Assembly: GCA_051960855.1 (NCBI GenBank)
Contig: JBQCDV010000154.1
Span: 1 to 14,637, forward strand
Length of the DNA stretch: 14,637 nt
Reading direction: 5' to 3'
From: JBQCDV01 sp051960855
GTDB taxonomy: Bacteria > Actinomycetota > Actinomycetes > JAJZTN01
The position numbers and the translations under genes were made by a program. The notes under the pieces are model-generated. The model saw only the letters and a program-made list of their open reading frames with translations, was not told the origin of the DNA and ran no database searches. Below are positions 1 to 8,142 of this stretch, one piece after another; position 1 is the stretch's first letter; the number at the start of each line of letters is the position of its first letter.

Positions 1-117
1 GTCACCCGGCTGGTCACCCGCCTGCTGCGCGCCGGTGGACCGCCGGGAGAAGCAGCCCACACCACCCACCCGCGGCGGGGGCCGCCCGGCACGGGCAGCC
101 GCTCCCCAGGGACCGCC
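1..117. other. Unassigned left edge, upstream of the first ABC gene
   Basis: No gene can be assigned to this stretch. Frame 1 and frame 2 on the + strand are both open from the window edge, and frame 2 closes with a TGA that overlaps the ATG at 118 (ATGA). An upstream gene could therefore end here in a 4-nt overlap, but its predicted tail is low-complexity and resembles nothing I know. A weak Shine-Dalgarno-like AGGGA lies at 108-112, five bases before the ATG at 118. Confidence 0.4.
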
Positions 118-947
118 ATGAGCACCACCGCCACCCCCGCCTTCACCTCTGCCCCCGCCCCCGCCTCTACCTCTGCCCCGCCCCCGCCCCCGCCGGCGGT
201 CGTCTCGCGGCCCGCGCCGTCAACGTCGTCAAGACCTATGGGAACGGCGCCGCGGCCGTCCGCGCCCTCGACGGCGCGACCGCCGACTTCCCTGCCGGAC
301 AGTTCACCGCCGTCATGGGACCGTCCGGGTCGGGCAAGTCCACCCTCGTCCACGCGCTCGCCGGTCTCGACGGCATCGACGGCATCGACGGCGGCGAGAT
401 CTACCTCGGCGACACCGACCTGAGCTCGCTGTCGGAGCGGGCGCGGACGTTCCTACGCCGCGAGCGCATCGGCTTCGTCTTCCAGGCCTTCAACCTCGTC
501 CCCTCGCTCACGGCAGCGGAGAACATCGCCCTGCCACTCACCCTCGCCGGCAAGCGGCCTGACCCCGAGTGGTTCGCCGAGCTGGTCGCCATGCTCGGGC
601 TGCGCGACCGACTCACCCACCGGCCGGCCGAGCTGTCGGGCGGGCAGCAGCAGCGCGTCGCCGTCGGTCGTGCCCTGATCGCCCGACCCGAGCTCGTCTT
701 CGCCGACGAGCCGACCGGCAACCTCGACTCCCGCTCGGGCGCCGCACTGCTCGCCTTTCTCAAGGACGCGACCGGGAGGCTCGGCCAGACGATCGTCATG
801 GTGACCCACGACCCCGTCGCCGCCTCCTACGCCGACCGCGTCGTCTTCCTCGCCGACGGCCGGATCGTCGACGAGCTCAACCAGCCCACACCCGACCTCG
901 TCCTGGCCCGCATGGCCCGGCTCGACCCCCACTCTCAGGAAGGCTGA
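118..947 (+). CDS. ABC transporter ATP-binding protein, MacB/LolD type, apparent frameshift near the 5' end
   Basis: This is the ATPase of an exporter-like ABC system and partners the FtsX-type permease that starts 6 nt downstream. From 315 the frame has Walker A (GPSGSGKST, about 318-344), a Q-loop in VFQAFNLVPSLT (about 477-512), the signature LSGGQQQRVAVGRAL (633-677), Walker B (VFADEPTGNLDS, about 697-732) and the H-loop MVTHDP (about 798-815). No start codon is in frame just upstream of 315, yet the family needs about 40 residues before Walker A. That part is readable upstream in the same frame (ARAVNVVKTYGNGAAAVRAL, about 210-269), but the only convincing start, ATG 118, is in another frame. 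One extra C in the C4 run at 176-179 would join them. Either the sequence lost a base or the gene is broken; translation from ATG 315 would lack the first beta strands. The family is known to work with MacB/FtsX permeases in lipoprotein or peptide export. The substrate is unknown. Confidence 0.85.
145..192 (+). repeat. C-rich imperfect tandem repeat at the frameshift
   Basis: Two similar units lie next to each other. Each begins ACCTCTG (145-151 and 169-175) and continues with runs of C separated by single Gs. The first unit has C5-G-C5; the second has C4-G-C5-G-C5. The short C4 run (176-179) is the place where one added C brings ATG 118 into frame with the ABC ATPase. Such tracts are prone to slippage and to base-calling errors. 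Confidence 0.7.
369..386 (+). repeat. 9-bp tandem repeat inside the ABC ATPase gene
   Basis: GACGGCATC occurs twice in direct tandem and is followed by a partial third copy (GACGGC, 387-392). In the protein it gives GLDGIDGIDGGEI just after Walker A, where relatives usually have a shorter AGLD-x-x-x-GE stretch. It keeps the frame, so it adds about three residues rather than breaking the gene. Confidence 0.7.
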
Positions 948-953
948 CCGACG

Positions 954-3482
954 ATGTGGCGCCTGTCCCTGGCCAATGCCCTCGCTCACCGCTCCCGCCT
1001 TGCCCTGACCTGGCTCGCCGTGGCGCTCGGGGTCGCCTTCGTCACCGGCAGCCTCGTGCTCACCGACACCAGCACGCGGCTGCTGGACCGGCAGTTCCGT
1101 ACCGCGACCGCCGGGGTCGACCTCACCGTGCGCACGGCCGCGGCGTTCAACGCCGCGATGGGCGTCGAGGTGCAGCGCGCCCCGCTCCCACCGGAGACGC
1201 TGGCGCAGGTCTCAGCCACCAGCGGCGTCGTTCGGGCCCGAGCGGTCGCCTCCGGGCCCGCCCAGCTGCAGGCCCACGGCCACGAGGTCGCGACCAGCGG
1301 CCCGACCCTGCTGAGCTCCTGGGCGACCGCCCCCTACACCGCCTACCGCCTCCGCGCCGGGCACACACCCACCGGCCCCACCGACGCAGTCCTCGACACT
1401 GCGACCGCCCGGGCCGAGGGCATCGGCCTCGGGGACACCATCACGGTCTCGGCCATCGGCAGCGGGCACCTGCGCGTGGTCGGTCTCGCCGGCCTCGCCG
1501 ACGGCGACGGCCTGGCCAACACCACCGTCGTCCTGACCGACCTGCCCACCGCGCAGTCGCTGCTCGGGCTGGGCAGAGGCCTGAGCTCGATCGATGTCAT
1601 CGCTGACAACTCGGTGAGCGTGCCGGCGCTGCGCGACGCTCTGGCGAGCAGCCTGGGCAAGCAGGTCGCCGTCACGAGCGCGCAGGATGCCGCCGCGGCC
1701 AGCGCCGAGGCTGCCAAGCACAGCATCACCTATCTGCGACTGGTGCTGCTGGCCCTGGCCGCCGCGGGACTGATCGTCGGGGCGTTCCTCATCGCCAACA
1801 CTTTCGCGATCGTGCTCACCCAGCGCTCCCGCGAGCTGGCCCTGCTCCGCGCCGCCGGCGCGACCGGCCGCCAGGTGCTCGCGGCGGTGCTCGGCGAGGC
1901 GCTGATCGTCGGTCTCACCGGTGCGCTCAGCGGTGCCATCGCCGGTGTCGGCGCCGCCTACGGCCTGCGCGACCTGGCGCAGCGCGGCGGCCTCGTGCTG
2001 CCGGACGGACCGCTCACGGTCAGCGTCGCGACTCTCACCATCGCCCTCACCGCGGGCGTGGCCGTCACCCTGCTCGCGGCCCTCGGCCCGGCGCGGCGCG
2101 CGGCACGGGTCGCCCCGGTGCAGGCCATGCGCGGCAGCGACGCGCCGTCGGGAGCTCCGCGGCGGAGGCGGCTGGTGACCGGTTCGCTGCTGACCGGCCT
2201 GGGCCTGCTCCAGCTGGTGGCCGCCGCCCTCACCCACAGCGTCGGCGGCGTCGGCCTCGGCGCGCTGCTGCTGTTGGCCGGTCTGGCCGCCCTCGCGCCC
2301 GTGCTCGCACCGCGTCTCGCACAGCTGCTGGGCTTCCCGCTGTCACGCGCCGGAGTGCCCGGGCAGCTGGCCCGCGACTCGATCGTGCGCAACCCGCGGC
2401 GCACCGCCGCGACCGCCGCAGCACTGGCCGTCGGGTTGGCACTCATCAGCTTCGTCGCGGTCCTCGGTGGGTCGGTGAAGGCCATCACCGGCAGCAACAG
2501 CGGAGCGATCACGGCGCAGCTGCTTGTGCAGAGCTCTCGACAGGAGATGCTCGGCGGCCTGTCACCGGAGGTGGCTGCCCGGATCTCGGCGCTGCCGCAG
2601 GTCGCGGCCGTCTCCCGCATCCGCTACGGCCACTGGATGGACCGCGGGATGACCAGCGTCCTCACCGCTGTCGACCCGGCGACCCTCGGCCGCGTCGCGA
2701 CCATCCAGATGACGAGCGGACAGCTGGGCGGCCTGGCGACCGGCGGCGTCGTCGTCGCCGAGAAGGTCGCGACCGAGCGCCACCTGCGGGTCGGCGACGA
2801 GCTGGCGATGACGTTTCCCCGTGACGCCACCCAGCAGCTGCCCGTCGTCGGCGTCATCTCCGACGCCACCGCCCGCGCCCTGTCCACCAACTACCTGATC
2901 TCCCTCGACAGCTACGCCCGTCACTACAGCGAGAACGTCGACGCGGCCGTCTACGTCGCGCTCTCCCCCAGCGTCAGCGCCTCGGGCGCGAGGACGGCGA
3001 TGAAGGCGGCGGTGGCCGACTTCCCCAACGCTGAGGTGCTCGACGAGTCCCAAGCCGCGGCCGCCCGCGCCGGGGCCGTCAACCAGGTGCTGGGGCTCAT
3101 CACGGTCCTGCTCGGCTTCGCCGTGCTCATCGCGTTGCTTGGCATCACCAACACCCTGGCGCTCTCGATCGTCGAGCGCACACGCGAGCTGGGGCTGCTG
3201 CGCGCGGTCGGGATGAGCCGCCGCCAGCTGGCGTGGATGGTGCGCGGCGAGGCGCTGCTGATCTCGGCGGTCGCCGTGGTCGCGGGGCTCGCGCTCGGGG
3301 TCGGCCTCGCCTCGGCCACCCTGGCTGGCCTTGCCTCCGACAGCGCGACGGTGATCCGCCTGCCCGGACTGCAGCTCGCCGCGGTCCTCGTCGCCGCGCT
3401 CGTCGCAGGTCTCGCGGCTGGTCTCGCCCCGGCGCGCCGGGCCGCCCGGCTGGACGTGCTGGCCGCGATCGCGACGACCTGA
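954..3482 (+). CDS. ABC transporter permease, FtsX/MacB family, two FtsX domains
   Basis: This 842-residue membrane protein is the permease partner of the preceding ATPase. Residues about 12-40 form an N-terminal membrane anchor (LTWLAVALGVAFVTGSLVL). They are followed by an extracytoplasmic MacB-like domain to about 255. The first FtsX domain (about 260-395) contains TQRSRELALLRAAGATGRQV and ends in LGPARRAARVAPVQAMR. Two or three more helices follow (about 407-508), then a second extracytoplasmic domain, and the second FtsX domain (about 709-840) with ERTRELGLLRAVGMSRRQL and LAPARRAARLDVL. The duplicated layout and length are typical of actinobacterial FtsX permeases. The start is ATG 954, with AGGAAGG at 937-943. 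The coupling contacts are the RELALLRA and RELGLLRA segments. The family exports or extracts lipoproteins, peptides or antimicrobials; nothing in the sequence fixes the substrate. The gene looks intact, which makes the frameshift in its ATPase more suspect. Confidence 0.93.
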   Translation: MWRLSLANALAHRSRLALTWLAVALGVAFVTGSLVLTDTSTRLLDRQFRTATAGVDLTVRTAAAFNAAMGVEVQRAPLPPETLAQVSATSGVVRARAVASGPAQLQAHGHEVATSGPTLLSSWATAPYTAYRLRAGHTPTGPTDAVLDTATARAEGIGLGDTITVSAIGSGHLRVVGLAGLADGDGLANTTVVLTDLPTAQSLLGLGRGLSSIDVIADNSVSVPALRDALASSLGKQVAVTSAQDAAAASAEAAKHSITYLRLVLLALAAAGLIVGAFLIANTFAIVLTQRSRELALLRAAGATGRQVLAAVLGEALIVGLTGALSGAIAGVGAAYGLRDLAQRGGLVLPDGPLTVSVATLTIALTAGVAVTLLAALGPARRAARVAPVQAMRGSDAPSGAPRRRRLVTGSLLTGLGLLQLVAAALTHSVGGVGLGALLLLAGLAALAPVLAPRLAQLLGFPLSRAGVPGQLARDSIVRNPRRTAATAAALAVGLALISFVAVLGGSVKAITGSNSGAITAQLLVQSSRQEMLGGLSPEVAARISALPQVAAVSRIRYGHWMDRGMTSVLTAVDPATLGRVATIQMTSGQLGGLATGGVVVAEKVATERHLRVGDELAMTFPRDATQQLPVVGVISDATARALSTNYLISLDSYARHYSENVDAAVYVALSPSVSASGARTAMKAAVADFPNAEVLDESQAAAARAGAVNQVLGLITVLLGFAVLIALLGITNTLALSIVERTRELGLLRAVGMSRRQLAWMVRGEALLISAVAVVAGLALGVGLASATLAGLASDSATVIRLPGLQLAAVLVAALVAGLAAGLAPARRAARLDVLAAIATT

Positions 3483-3492
3483 CGTCGAACCT

Positions 3493-3504
3493 GGTGATTT
3501 CACC
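3493..3504. promoter_or_regulatory. 12-bp perfect palindrome between the permease and the copper ATPase
   Basis: GGTGATTTCACC is a perfect inverted repeat with a 2-bp centre, 10 bp after the permease stop and 86 bp before the ATPase start. The centre is too short for a stable hairpin, so a dimeric repressor operator is more likely than a terminator. It does not look like the CsoR or CueR operators I know, and no regulator gene is nearby. Chance occurrence is possible. Confidence 0.25.
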
Positions 3505-3589
3505 GGTCCGACCCGGCCCGGTGGAGAGCGACGATTCCCCTGCTGCACCCACCCCTTTCCGATCACGCCTTCCGATCCCGGAGACCGCG

Positions 3590-6500
3590 ATGACGACGAC
3601 GCTGCCGACCACGCTCGAAGAAGGCACGACCTGCACCCTCGAGATCGGGGGCATGACGTGCGCCTCCTGCGTCGGGCGCGTAGAGAAGGCGCTGCGGCGC
3701 GTGCCGGGCGTGACCCTGGCGGAGGTCAACCTCGCCACCGAGCTCGCCACCGTCGCCTTCGACGCCCGCACCGTCGGCCTCGACGAGCTGACGGCCGCGG
3801 TCGGCAGGGCCGGGTACACGGCGTCGGTCCGGCCCGACGCTCCGCAGCCGACGTCTCCCGTCCGGGCCAGCAGATCCGACGACGAGACGCGCGAGGAGGG
3901 CGAGCTCACCTCGCTCAAGCGGCGGTGGCAGCTCACGCTGGCCGTCGGGCTCGGGCTGATGGTGCTGATGTACGTCCCGTTCTACCTCGACACGATGGAC
4001 TGGCTGATGCCGGTCGTGCTCGTCGTCGCGACCGTTGTGCAGTTCTGGGCCGGCCGCGACGTCTACCGGGCAGCGTGGTCAGCGGCCAAGCACCGCTCGA
4101 CCACCATGAACACGCTCGTGGCCCTCGGCACGGGCGTCGCCTACGGCTACAGCGCGTTCGTCACGCTGTGGCCGGCCGCGGCCGAGCGATGGGGACTGCC
4201 GCTGCACGTCTACTTCGAGACGTCGCTGGTGGTGCTCTCCCTCGTCCTCGCGGGGCGGTGGATGGAGGCACGGGCGAAGAAGCAGACGGCGCACGCCATC
4301 ACCGCCCTGGTGGGACTGGCACCGGCCACGGCGCGCGTCCTGCGAGGCGGCCAGGAGGTCGACGTCCCCGTCGAGGCGGTCGTGGTCGGCGACCTGCTGC
4401 GGATCCGTCCGGGCGAGAAGATCCCCGTCGACGGCGTCGTCACCGACGGCGGCAGCGCGGTGGACGAGAGCATGCTGACGGGCGAGAGCCTGCCGGTGGA
4501 CAAGACGACCGGCGACACCGTCATCGGTGCCACCCTCAACCGCACCGGGACGCTCGTGATGCGGGCGACCGCCGTCGGCGCTGACACCGCGCTGGCTCAG
4601 ATCGTGCGGCTGGTCGAGGACGCCCAGGGCGCCAAGGTGCCGCTGCAGCGCCTCGCCGACCGGGTCGCGGCCTGGTTCGTGCCCGCCGTGCTGGCGCTGG
4701 CCGCGGCGACGTTCCTCGTCTGGACCGCGCTGGGCGCCGACAGCACCGGCCTCACGATGGCGATCGCCACGAGCATCGCCGTTCTGATCATCGCCTGTCC
4801 CTGTGCGCTGGGGCTGGCGACACCGACCGCGGTGATGGTCGGCACCGGGCGGGCCGCCGAGCTGGGCATCCTCATCGGCAACGGCGACGCCCTGCAGACC
4901 ACGCGCTCGGTCACCGCGATCCTGCTGGACAAGACCGGCACCCTCACCCGCGGCAAGCCGCAGGTCGTCGCCGTCACGACGACCGAGGGGTGGACGCCGG
5001 AGCGTCTGCTCGCGCTGGCAGCGGCCGCCGAGACCGGCAGCGAGCACCCCGTGGGTGAGGCGATTGTCGCCGAGGCGGTCAGCCGAGAGCTCGCGCGGCC
5101 GGTCGCGACGGCGTTCGAGGCTGTCCCTGGCCACGGCATCGTCGCGACCGTCGAGGGGCGGCGTGTGGTCGTGGGCAACGCCGCTCTCATGGCACAGCAC
5201 GGTGTCGACACCGACGAGCTGCGCGCGGCGGCCGAGCAGGCCGCCGCCTCGGGCCAGACGCCGATGTATGCGGCCGTCGACGGGCAGCTGGCGGGTCTCA
5301 TCGCGGTCGCCGACGCCGTCAAGCCTGAGTCCGCCGAGGCCGTCGCCCAGCTGCGCGCGCTCGGCGTCGAGGTCTGGATGCTGACCGGCGACAACGCGGC
5401 CACCGCTGCGGCGATCGCCGCGCAGGTGGGCATCGAGCACGTGCTCGCCGACGTGCTGCCGGCGCAGAAGGCGGCCAAGGTGCAGCAGCTGCAGGCTGAC
5501 GGCCACGTCGTGGCGATGGCCGGCGACGGCATCAACGACGCGGCAGCGTTGAGCGCCGCCGACGTCGGCATCGCGATCGGCACGGGCGCCGACGTCGCCA
5601 TCGCCGCCTCCGACATCACCCTCGTCGGTGGCGACCTGCGCGGGATCGTCGCCGCGATCGCCCTCTCTCGTCGCACCGTGACGACGATGAAGCAGGGCCT
5701 GGGATGGGCGTTCGCGTACAACCTGCTGCTCATCCCGGTCGCCGCCGGCGCGCTCTACCGCTGGCACGGTCTGCTGCTCGACCCGGTGCTGGCGTCGGGA
5801 GCGATGGCCATGAGCTCTGTCAGCGTGGTGACCAACGCCCTGCGGCTGCGGCGGTTCCGCCGCCCCTCCAGTGCCGAGGAGATCCTGCGTCCGCCGCTGC
5901 GCGCACGCGCCTCGCAGTGGGCCTACCTCACCGCGGTCGCCGTCGTGGCGCTCACGATCGGAGCGACCCTCACCGTGCTGTCGCGCAGCGACGCGGCCAG
6001 CCACGGCATGAACGGGCAGCTGGCCTGGGCGCAGCGCGCCGGCATGGCGATGCGGCCCGCGATGAGCGTGATGATGGCCGCCGACGTGCCGCCCGTGGAG
6101 GCCGAGGAGGCAGGCGTCCAGGTGACCCTCGCCCTCCCCTCCGACGCCCGGCCCGGCCGTCCCGCGCGGCTCGTCATCACTCTCACCGACGCGAGCACCG
6201 GCGCGCCGATCCGCGACGTCGTCCGCAGCCACGAGGAGTGGATGCACCTCATCGTCACCCGCAGCGACCTGGCCACGTTCGCCCACCTGCATCCCCAGCC
6301 CACCGGGCGTCCAGGTCAGCTGGCCGTCGACGTCCCCATCCCGAGCGCCAGCAACTACCTGGTCAACCTCGAGTTCCGCCGGCAGGGGCAGATGGCCGAT
6401 GTGCACCACCGGCAGCCCTTCACAGTTGCCGGCCCGGCGCCGGCGCCGCAGCCGGTGACACCGTCGGGACGCAGCGTGGTGCGCGACGGCATCCGCGTGA

Positions 6501-6838
6501 CGCTCGAGGGCGAGGCGCGCGCCGGCGAGCGGAGCGAGCTGCACTTCCGCTTCACGGACGCCGCGTCCGGCCGCCCGGTGTCCAGGCTGCGGCCCTACCT
6601 GGCCGCCGCCGGCCACACTGTGATCATGCGGGCCGACGCCACCACCTTCGCCCACGTGCACGCCGAGACCACCGACGCCCAAGGCCGGCTGGTATTTGCC
6701 CTGCCCGGGCAGACCTTCGGCCCGGAGCTGGACCTGCACGCCGACTTCCCCGCGGCCGGGACCTACCGTCTCTGGTCACAGTTCCGGCTCGGTGACGGAC
6801 ACGTCATCACCGTGCCGTTCACCCTCGAGGCCCGGTGA
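3590..6838 (+). CDS. copA: Cu(I)-type P1B ATPase (CopA-like) with a long C-terminal extension of two His-motif domains
   Basis: This is a copper-exporting ATPase of about 1082 residues. An N-terminal heavy-metal domain has GGMTCASC (C24, C27). The core has the actuator TGES (297-300), the CPC metal site in a membrane helix (403-405), DKTGT with phosphorylated D447, SEHP (484-487) and GDGIND (645-650). YN (710-711) and MAMSS (739-743) in the last two core helices are the signature of Cu(I) pumps. CopA normally ends near residue 760. Here a further helix (about 777-799) follows, then a Met-rich linker (807-829) and two domains (about 840-945 and 960-1082). These carry H886-x12-H899-x-H901 and H1009-x12-H1022-x-H1024, plus HH 939-940. 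A ninth helix would place them outside the cytoplasm, where I infer they bind or receive copper. The start is ATG 3590 with GGAG at 3580-3583; the frame is open further upstream, but that is the permease shadow. The racemase follows 7 nt later. Confidence 0.95.
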   Translation: MTTTLPTTLEEGTTCTLEIGGMTCASCVGRVEKALRRVPGVTLAEVNLATELATVAFDARTVGLDELTAAVGRAGYTASVRPDAPQPTSPVRASRSDDETREEGELTSLKRRWQLTLAVGLGLMVLMYVPFYLDTMDWLMPVVLVVATVVQFWAGRDVYRAAWSAAKHRSTTMNTLVALGTGVAYGYSAFVTLWPAAAERWGLPLHVYFETSLVVLSLVLAGRWMEARAKKQTAHAITALVGLAPATARVLRGGQEVDVPVEAVVVGDLLRIRPGEKIPVDGVVTDGGSAVDESMLTGESLPVDKTTGDTVIGATLNRTGTLVMRATAVGADTALAQIVRLVEDAQGAKVPLQRLADRVAAWFVPAVLALAAATFLVWTALGADSTGLTMAIATSIAVLIIACPCALGLATPTAVMVGTGRAAELGILIGNGDALQTTRSVTAILLDKTGTLTRGKPQVVAVTTTEGWTPERLLALAAAAETGSEHPVGEAIVAEAVSRELARPVATAFEAVPGHGIVATVEGRRVVVGNAALMAQHGVDTDELRAAAEQAAASGQTPMYAAVDGQLAGLIAVADAVKPESAEAVAQLRALGVEVWMLTGDNAATAAAIAAQVGIEHVLADVLPAQKAAKVQQLQADGHVVAMAGDGINDAAALSAADVGIAIGTGADVAIAASDITLVGGDLRGIVAAIALSRRTVTTMKQGLGWAFAYNLLLIPVAAGALYRWHGLLLDPVLASGAMAMSSVSVVTNALRLRRFRRPSSAEEILRPPLRARASQWAYLTAVAVVALTIGATLTVLSRSDAASHGMNGQLAWAQRAGMAMRPAMSVMMAADVPPVEAEEAGVQVTLALPSDARPGRPARLVITLTDASTGAPIRDVVRSHEEWMHLIVTRSDLATFAHLHPQPTGRPGQLAVDVPIPSASNYLVNLEFRRQGQMADVHHRQPFTVAGPAPAPQPVTPSGRSVVRDGIRVTLEGEARAGERSELHFRFTDAASGRPVSRLRPYLAAAGHTVIMRADATTFAHVHAETTDAQGRLVFALPGQTFGPELDLHADFPAAGTYRLWSQFRLGDGHVITVPFTLEAR

Positions 6839-6845
6839 GCCGGCG

Positions 6846-7583
6846 ATGCGCGTGATCGGTCTGCTCGGGGGGATGAGCTGGGAGTCGACCGCCGAGTACT
6901 ACCGCCTGGCCAACGAGCTCGTCCGCGAACGGCTCGGCGGCCTGCACTCGGCCCGCGTCCTGCTGTCGTCGGTCGACTTCGCCGAGATCGAGCAGCTGCA
7001 GGTGACCGGCCAGTGGGACGAGGCGGGCAGCCTCCTGGCGGCCGAGGCGGCACGGCTGCAGCTGGGCGGAGCCGAGCTCCTCCTGCTGTGCACCAACACC
7101 ATGCACAAGGTCGCCGACCAGATCCTCGACGCCATCGAAATCCCGATGCTGCACCTGGCCGACACCACCGCTGCCGCCGTCACGGCAGCGGGCCTGCGCA
7201 CCGTCGGTCTGCTCGCCACGCGCTTCACCATGGAGCAGGACTTCTACCGGGACCGGCTGGCCGCGCACGACCTGCAGGTGCTCGTGCCCGACGCAGACGA
7301 CCGCGCTGAGGTGCACCGCATCATCTACGAGGAGCTGTGCCTCGGCGTGGTCACCGAGCGGTCCCGACAGCGCTACCAGGCGGTCATCGACCGGCTGGTC
7401 ACCATGGGAGCCGAAGGCGTGATCCTCGGCTGCACCGAGATCGAGCTGCTCATCGGCGCCGAGCACAGCCCGGTGCCGGTCTTCCCGACGACACGCCTGC
7501 ACGTGCAGGCGGCGGTGGACGCCGCGCTGTCGCCGACCCCGGGCAGCGGCAACAAGACTCACGCCGTGAAGGAGAAGCCGTGA
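6846..7583 (+). CDS. ygeA: Aspartate/glutamate racemase family protein, YgeA-like
   Basis: This 245-residue cytoplasmic enzyme belongs to the cofactor-independent Asp/Glu/hydantoin racemase superfamily, which inverts amino-acid stereocentres with two cysteines. It begins GLLGGMSWESTAEYYRLAN. The first catalytic cysteine is in LLCTNTMHKVADQI and the second in GVILGCTEIELLI. The conserved METs and residues in TMEQDFYRDRL and EELCLGVVTERSRQRY match what I recall of Escherichia coli YgeA along the whole length, so a broad-specificity amino-acid racemase (L-homoserine, Glu, Asp) is likely. The start is ATG 6846, 7 nt after the copper ATPase stop, with GGTGAG just ahead, so the two are probably translationally coupled. 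Its stop overlaps the next start (GTGA). D-amino acids could serve cell-wall metabolism. A link to copper handling is not evident beyond the shared transcript. Confidence 0.92.
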   Translation: MRVIGLLGGMSWESTAEYYRLANELVRERLGGLHSARVLLSSVDFAEIEQLQVTGQWDEAGSLLAAEAARLQLGGAELLLLCTNTMHKVADQILDAIEIPMLHLADTTAAAVTAAGLRTVGLLATRFTMEQDFYRDRLAAHDLQVLVPDADDRAEVHRIIYEELCLGVVTERSRQRYQAVIDRLVTMGAEGVILGCTEIELLIGAEHSPVPVFPTTRLHVQAAVDAALSPTPGSGNKTHAVKEKP

Positions 7584-8113
7584 CCGAGACGACGAGGGCC
7601 GCCGTCGCCCTGCGTCCCTTGACCGTCGAGGATGCCGAGGAGCTCGGCGTCCTCTACGGCGCCAACCGCGACTTCCTGCGCCCCTTCGAGCCGCGCCGGC
7701 CTGACACCTTCTACACGGCTGCGGGCCAACGCGAACGACTCCGTGGCGTCGAGGCCGGCCGAGCCGAGGGCAGCGGCGAGAGCTGGGCGATCACGGCCGG
7801 CAGTGGCATCGTCGGCACCATCACGCTCTCCGGGATAGCCCGGGGCTTCTTCCAGTCCGCCAACCTTGGTTACTGGGTTGCGGCTGCGTGCAACGGGCGG
7901 GGCTACGCGAGCCAAGCGGTGGCCCAGGTCCTCGACTTCGCCTTCGGTCAGTTGAGCCTGCACCGCGTGCAAGCCGGCACTCTCGTCGACAACCTCGGGT
8001 CTCAACGGGTCCTTGAGCACAACGGCTTCACCAGGATCGGGCTGGCTCGTCGCTATCTCCAGATCGACGGGGCCTGGCAGGACCATCTGCTGTTCGAAGC
8101 CGTGGCCGAGTAG
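7580..8113 (+). CDS. GNAT family N-acetyltransferase, RimJ/RimL-like
   Basis: This 177-residue acetyltransferase probably transfers acetyl from acetyl-CoA to a protein N-terminus or a small amine. It has the RimJ-type layout: ALRPLTVEDAEEL at the N-terminus, a central strand region (GIVGTITLSGI), LGYWVAAACNGRGYASQAV carrying the acetyl-CoA pyrophosphate loop (the G-x-G of NGRGYAS), and the late motif LHRVQAGTLVDNLGSQRVLE with HNGFTRIGLARRYLQIDG. The start is GTG 7580, which overlaps the racemase TGA by 3 nt, with AAGGAG at 7569-7574. It closes the + strand cluster; the next gene is convergent. The substrate cannot be told from the sequence. Confidence 0.92.
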   Translation: MTETTRAAVALRPLTVEDAEELGVLYGANRDFLRPFEPRRPDTFYTAAGQRERLRGVEAGRAEGSGESWAITAGSGIVGTITLSGIARGFFQSANLGYWVAAACNGRGYASQAVAQVLDFAFGQLSLHRVQAGTLVDNLGSQRVLEHNGFTRIGLARRYLQIDGAWQDHLLFEAVAE

Positions 8114-8116
8114 GCC

Positions 8117-8135
8117 GCCGGTCGACACAGCCGGC
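8117..8135. terminator. Short hairpin between convergent genes
   Basis: GCCGG and CCGGC form a 5-bp stem around a 9-nt loop in the 29-bp gap between the convergent acetyltransferase and cupin genes. It could act on both strands, but the stem is short and there is no T-run. In DNA this GC-rich it may be chance. Confidence 0.2.
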
Positions 8136-8142
8136 TGGGCGC

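Noticed and set aside
118..423. Stand-alone 101-residue Pro/Ser/Thr-rich protein
   Set aside because: Its first 20 codons are probably the true start of the ABC ATPase. The rest is the wrong frame through the ABC N-terminus.
3233..3589. Longer N-terminus for the copper ATPase
   Set aside because: The open frame upstream of 3590 runs through the permease 3' end and is Arg/Gly-rich. ATG 3590 has a ribosome site and stands just before the metal-binding domain.
4079..6739. Very long open frame on the minus strand opposite the copper ATPase (886 residues)
   Set aside because: It is rich in His, Arg, Gly and Asp with no recognisable domain and mirrors the codon positions of the ATPase, whose motifs are beyond doubt. 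It is a GC-rich shadow.
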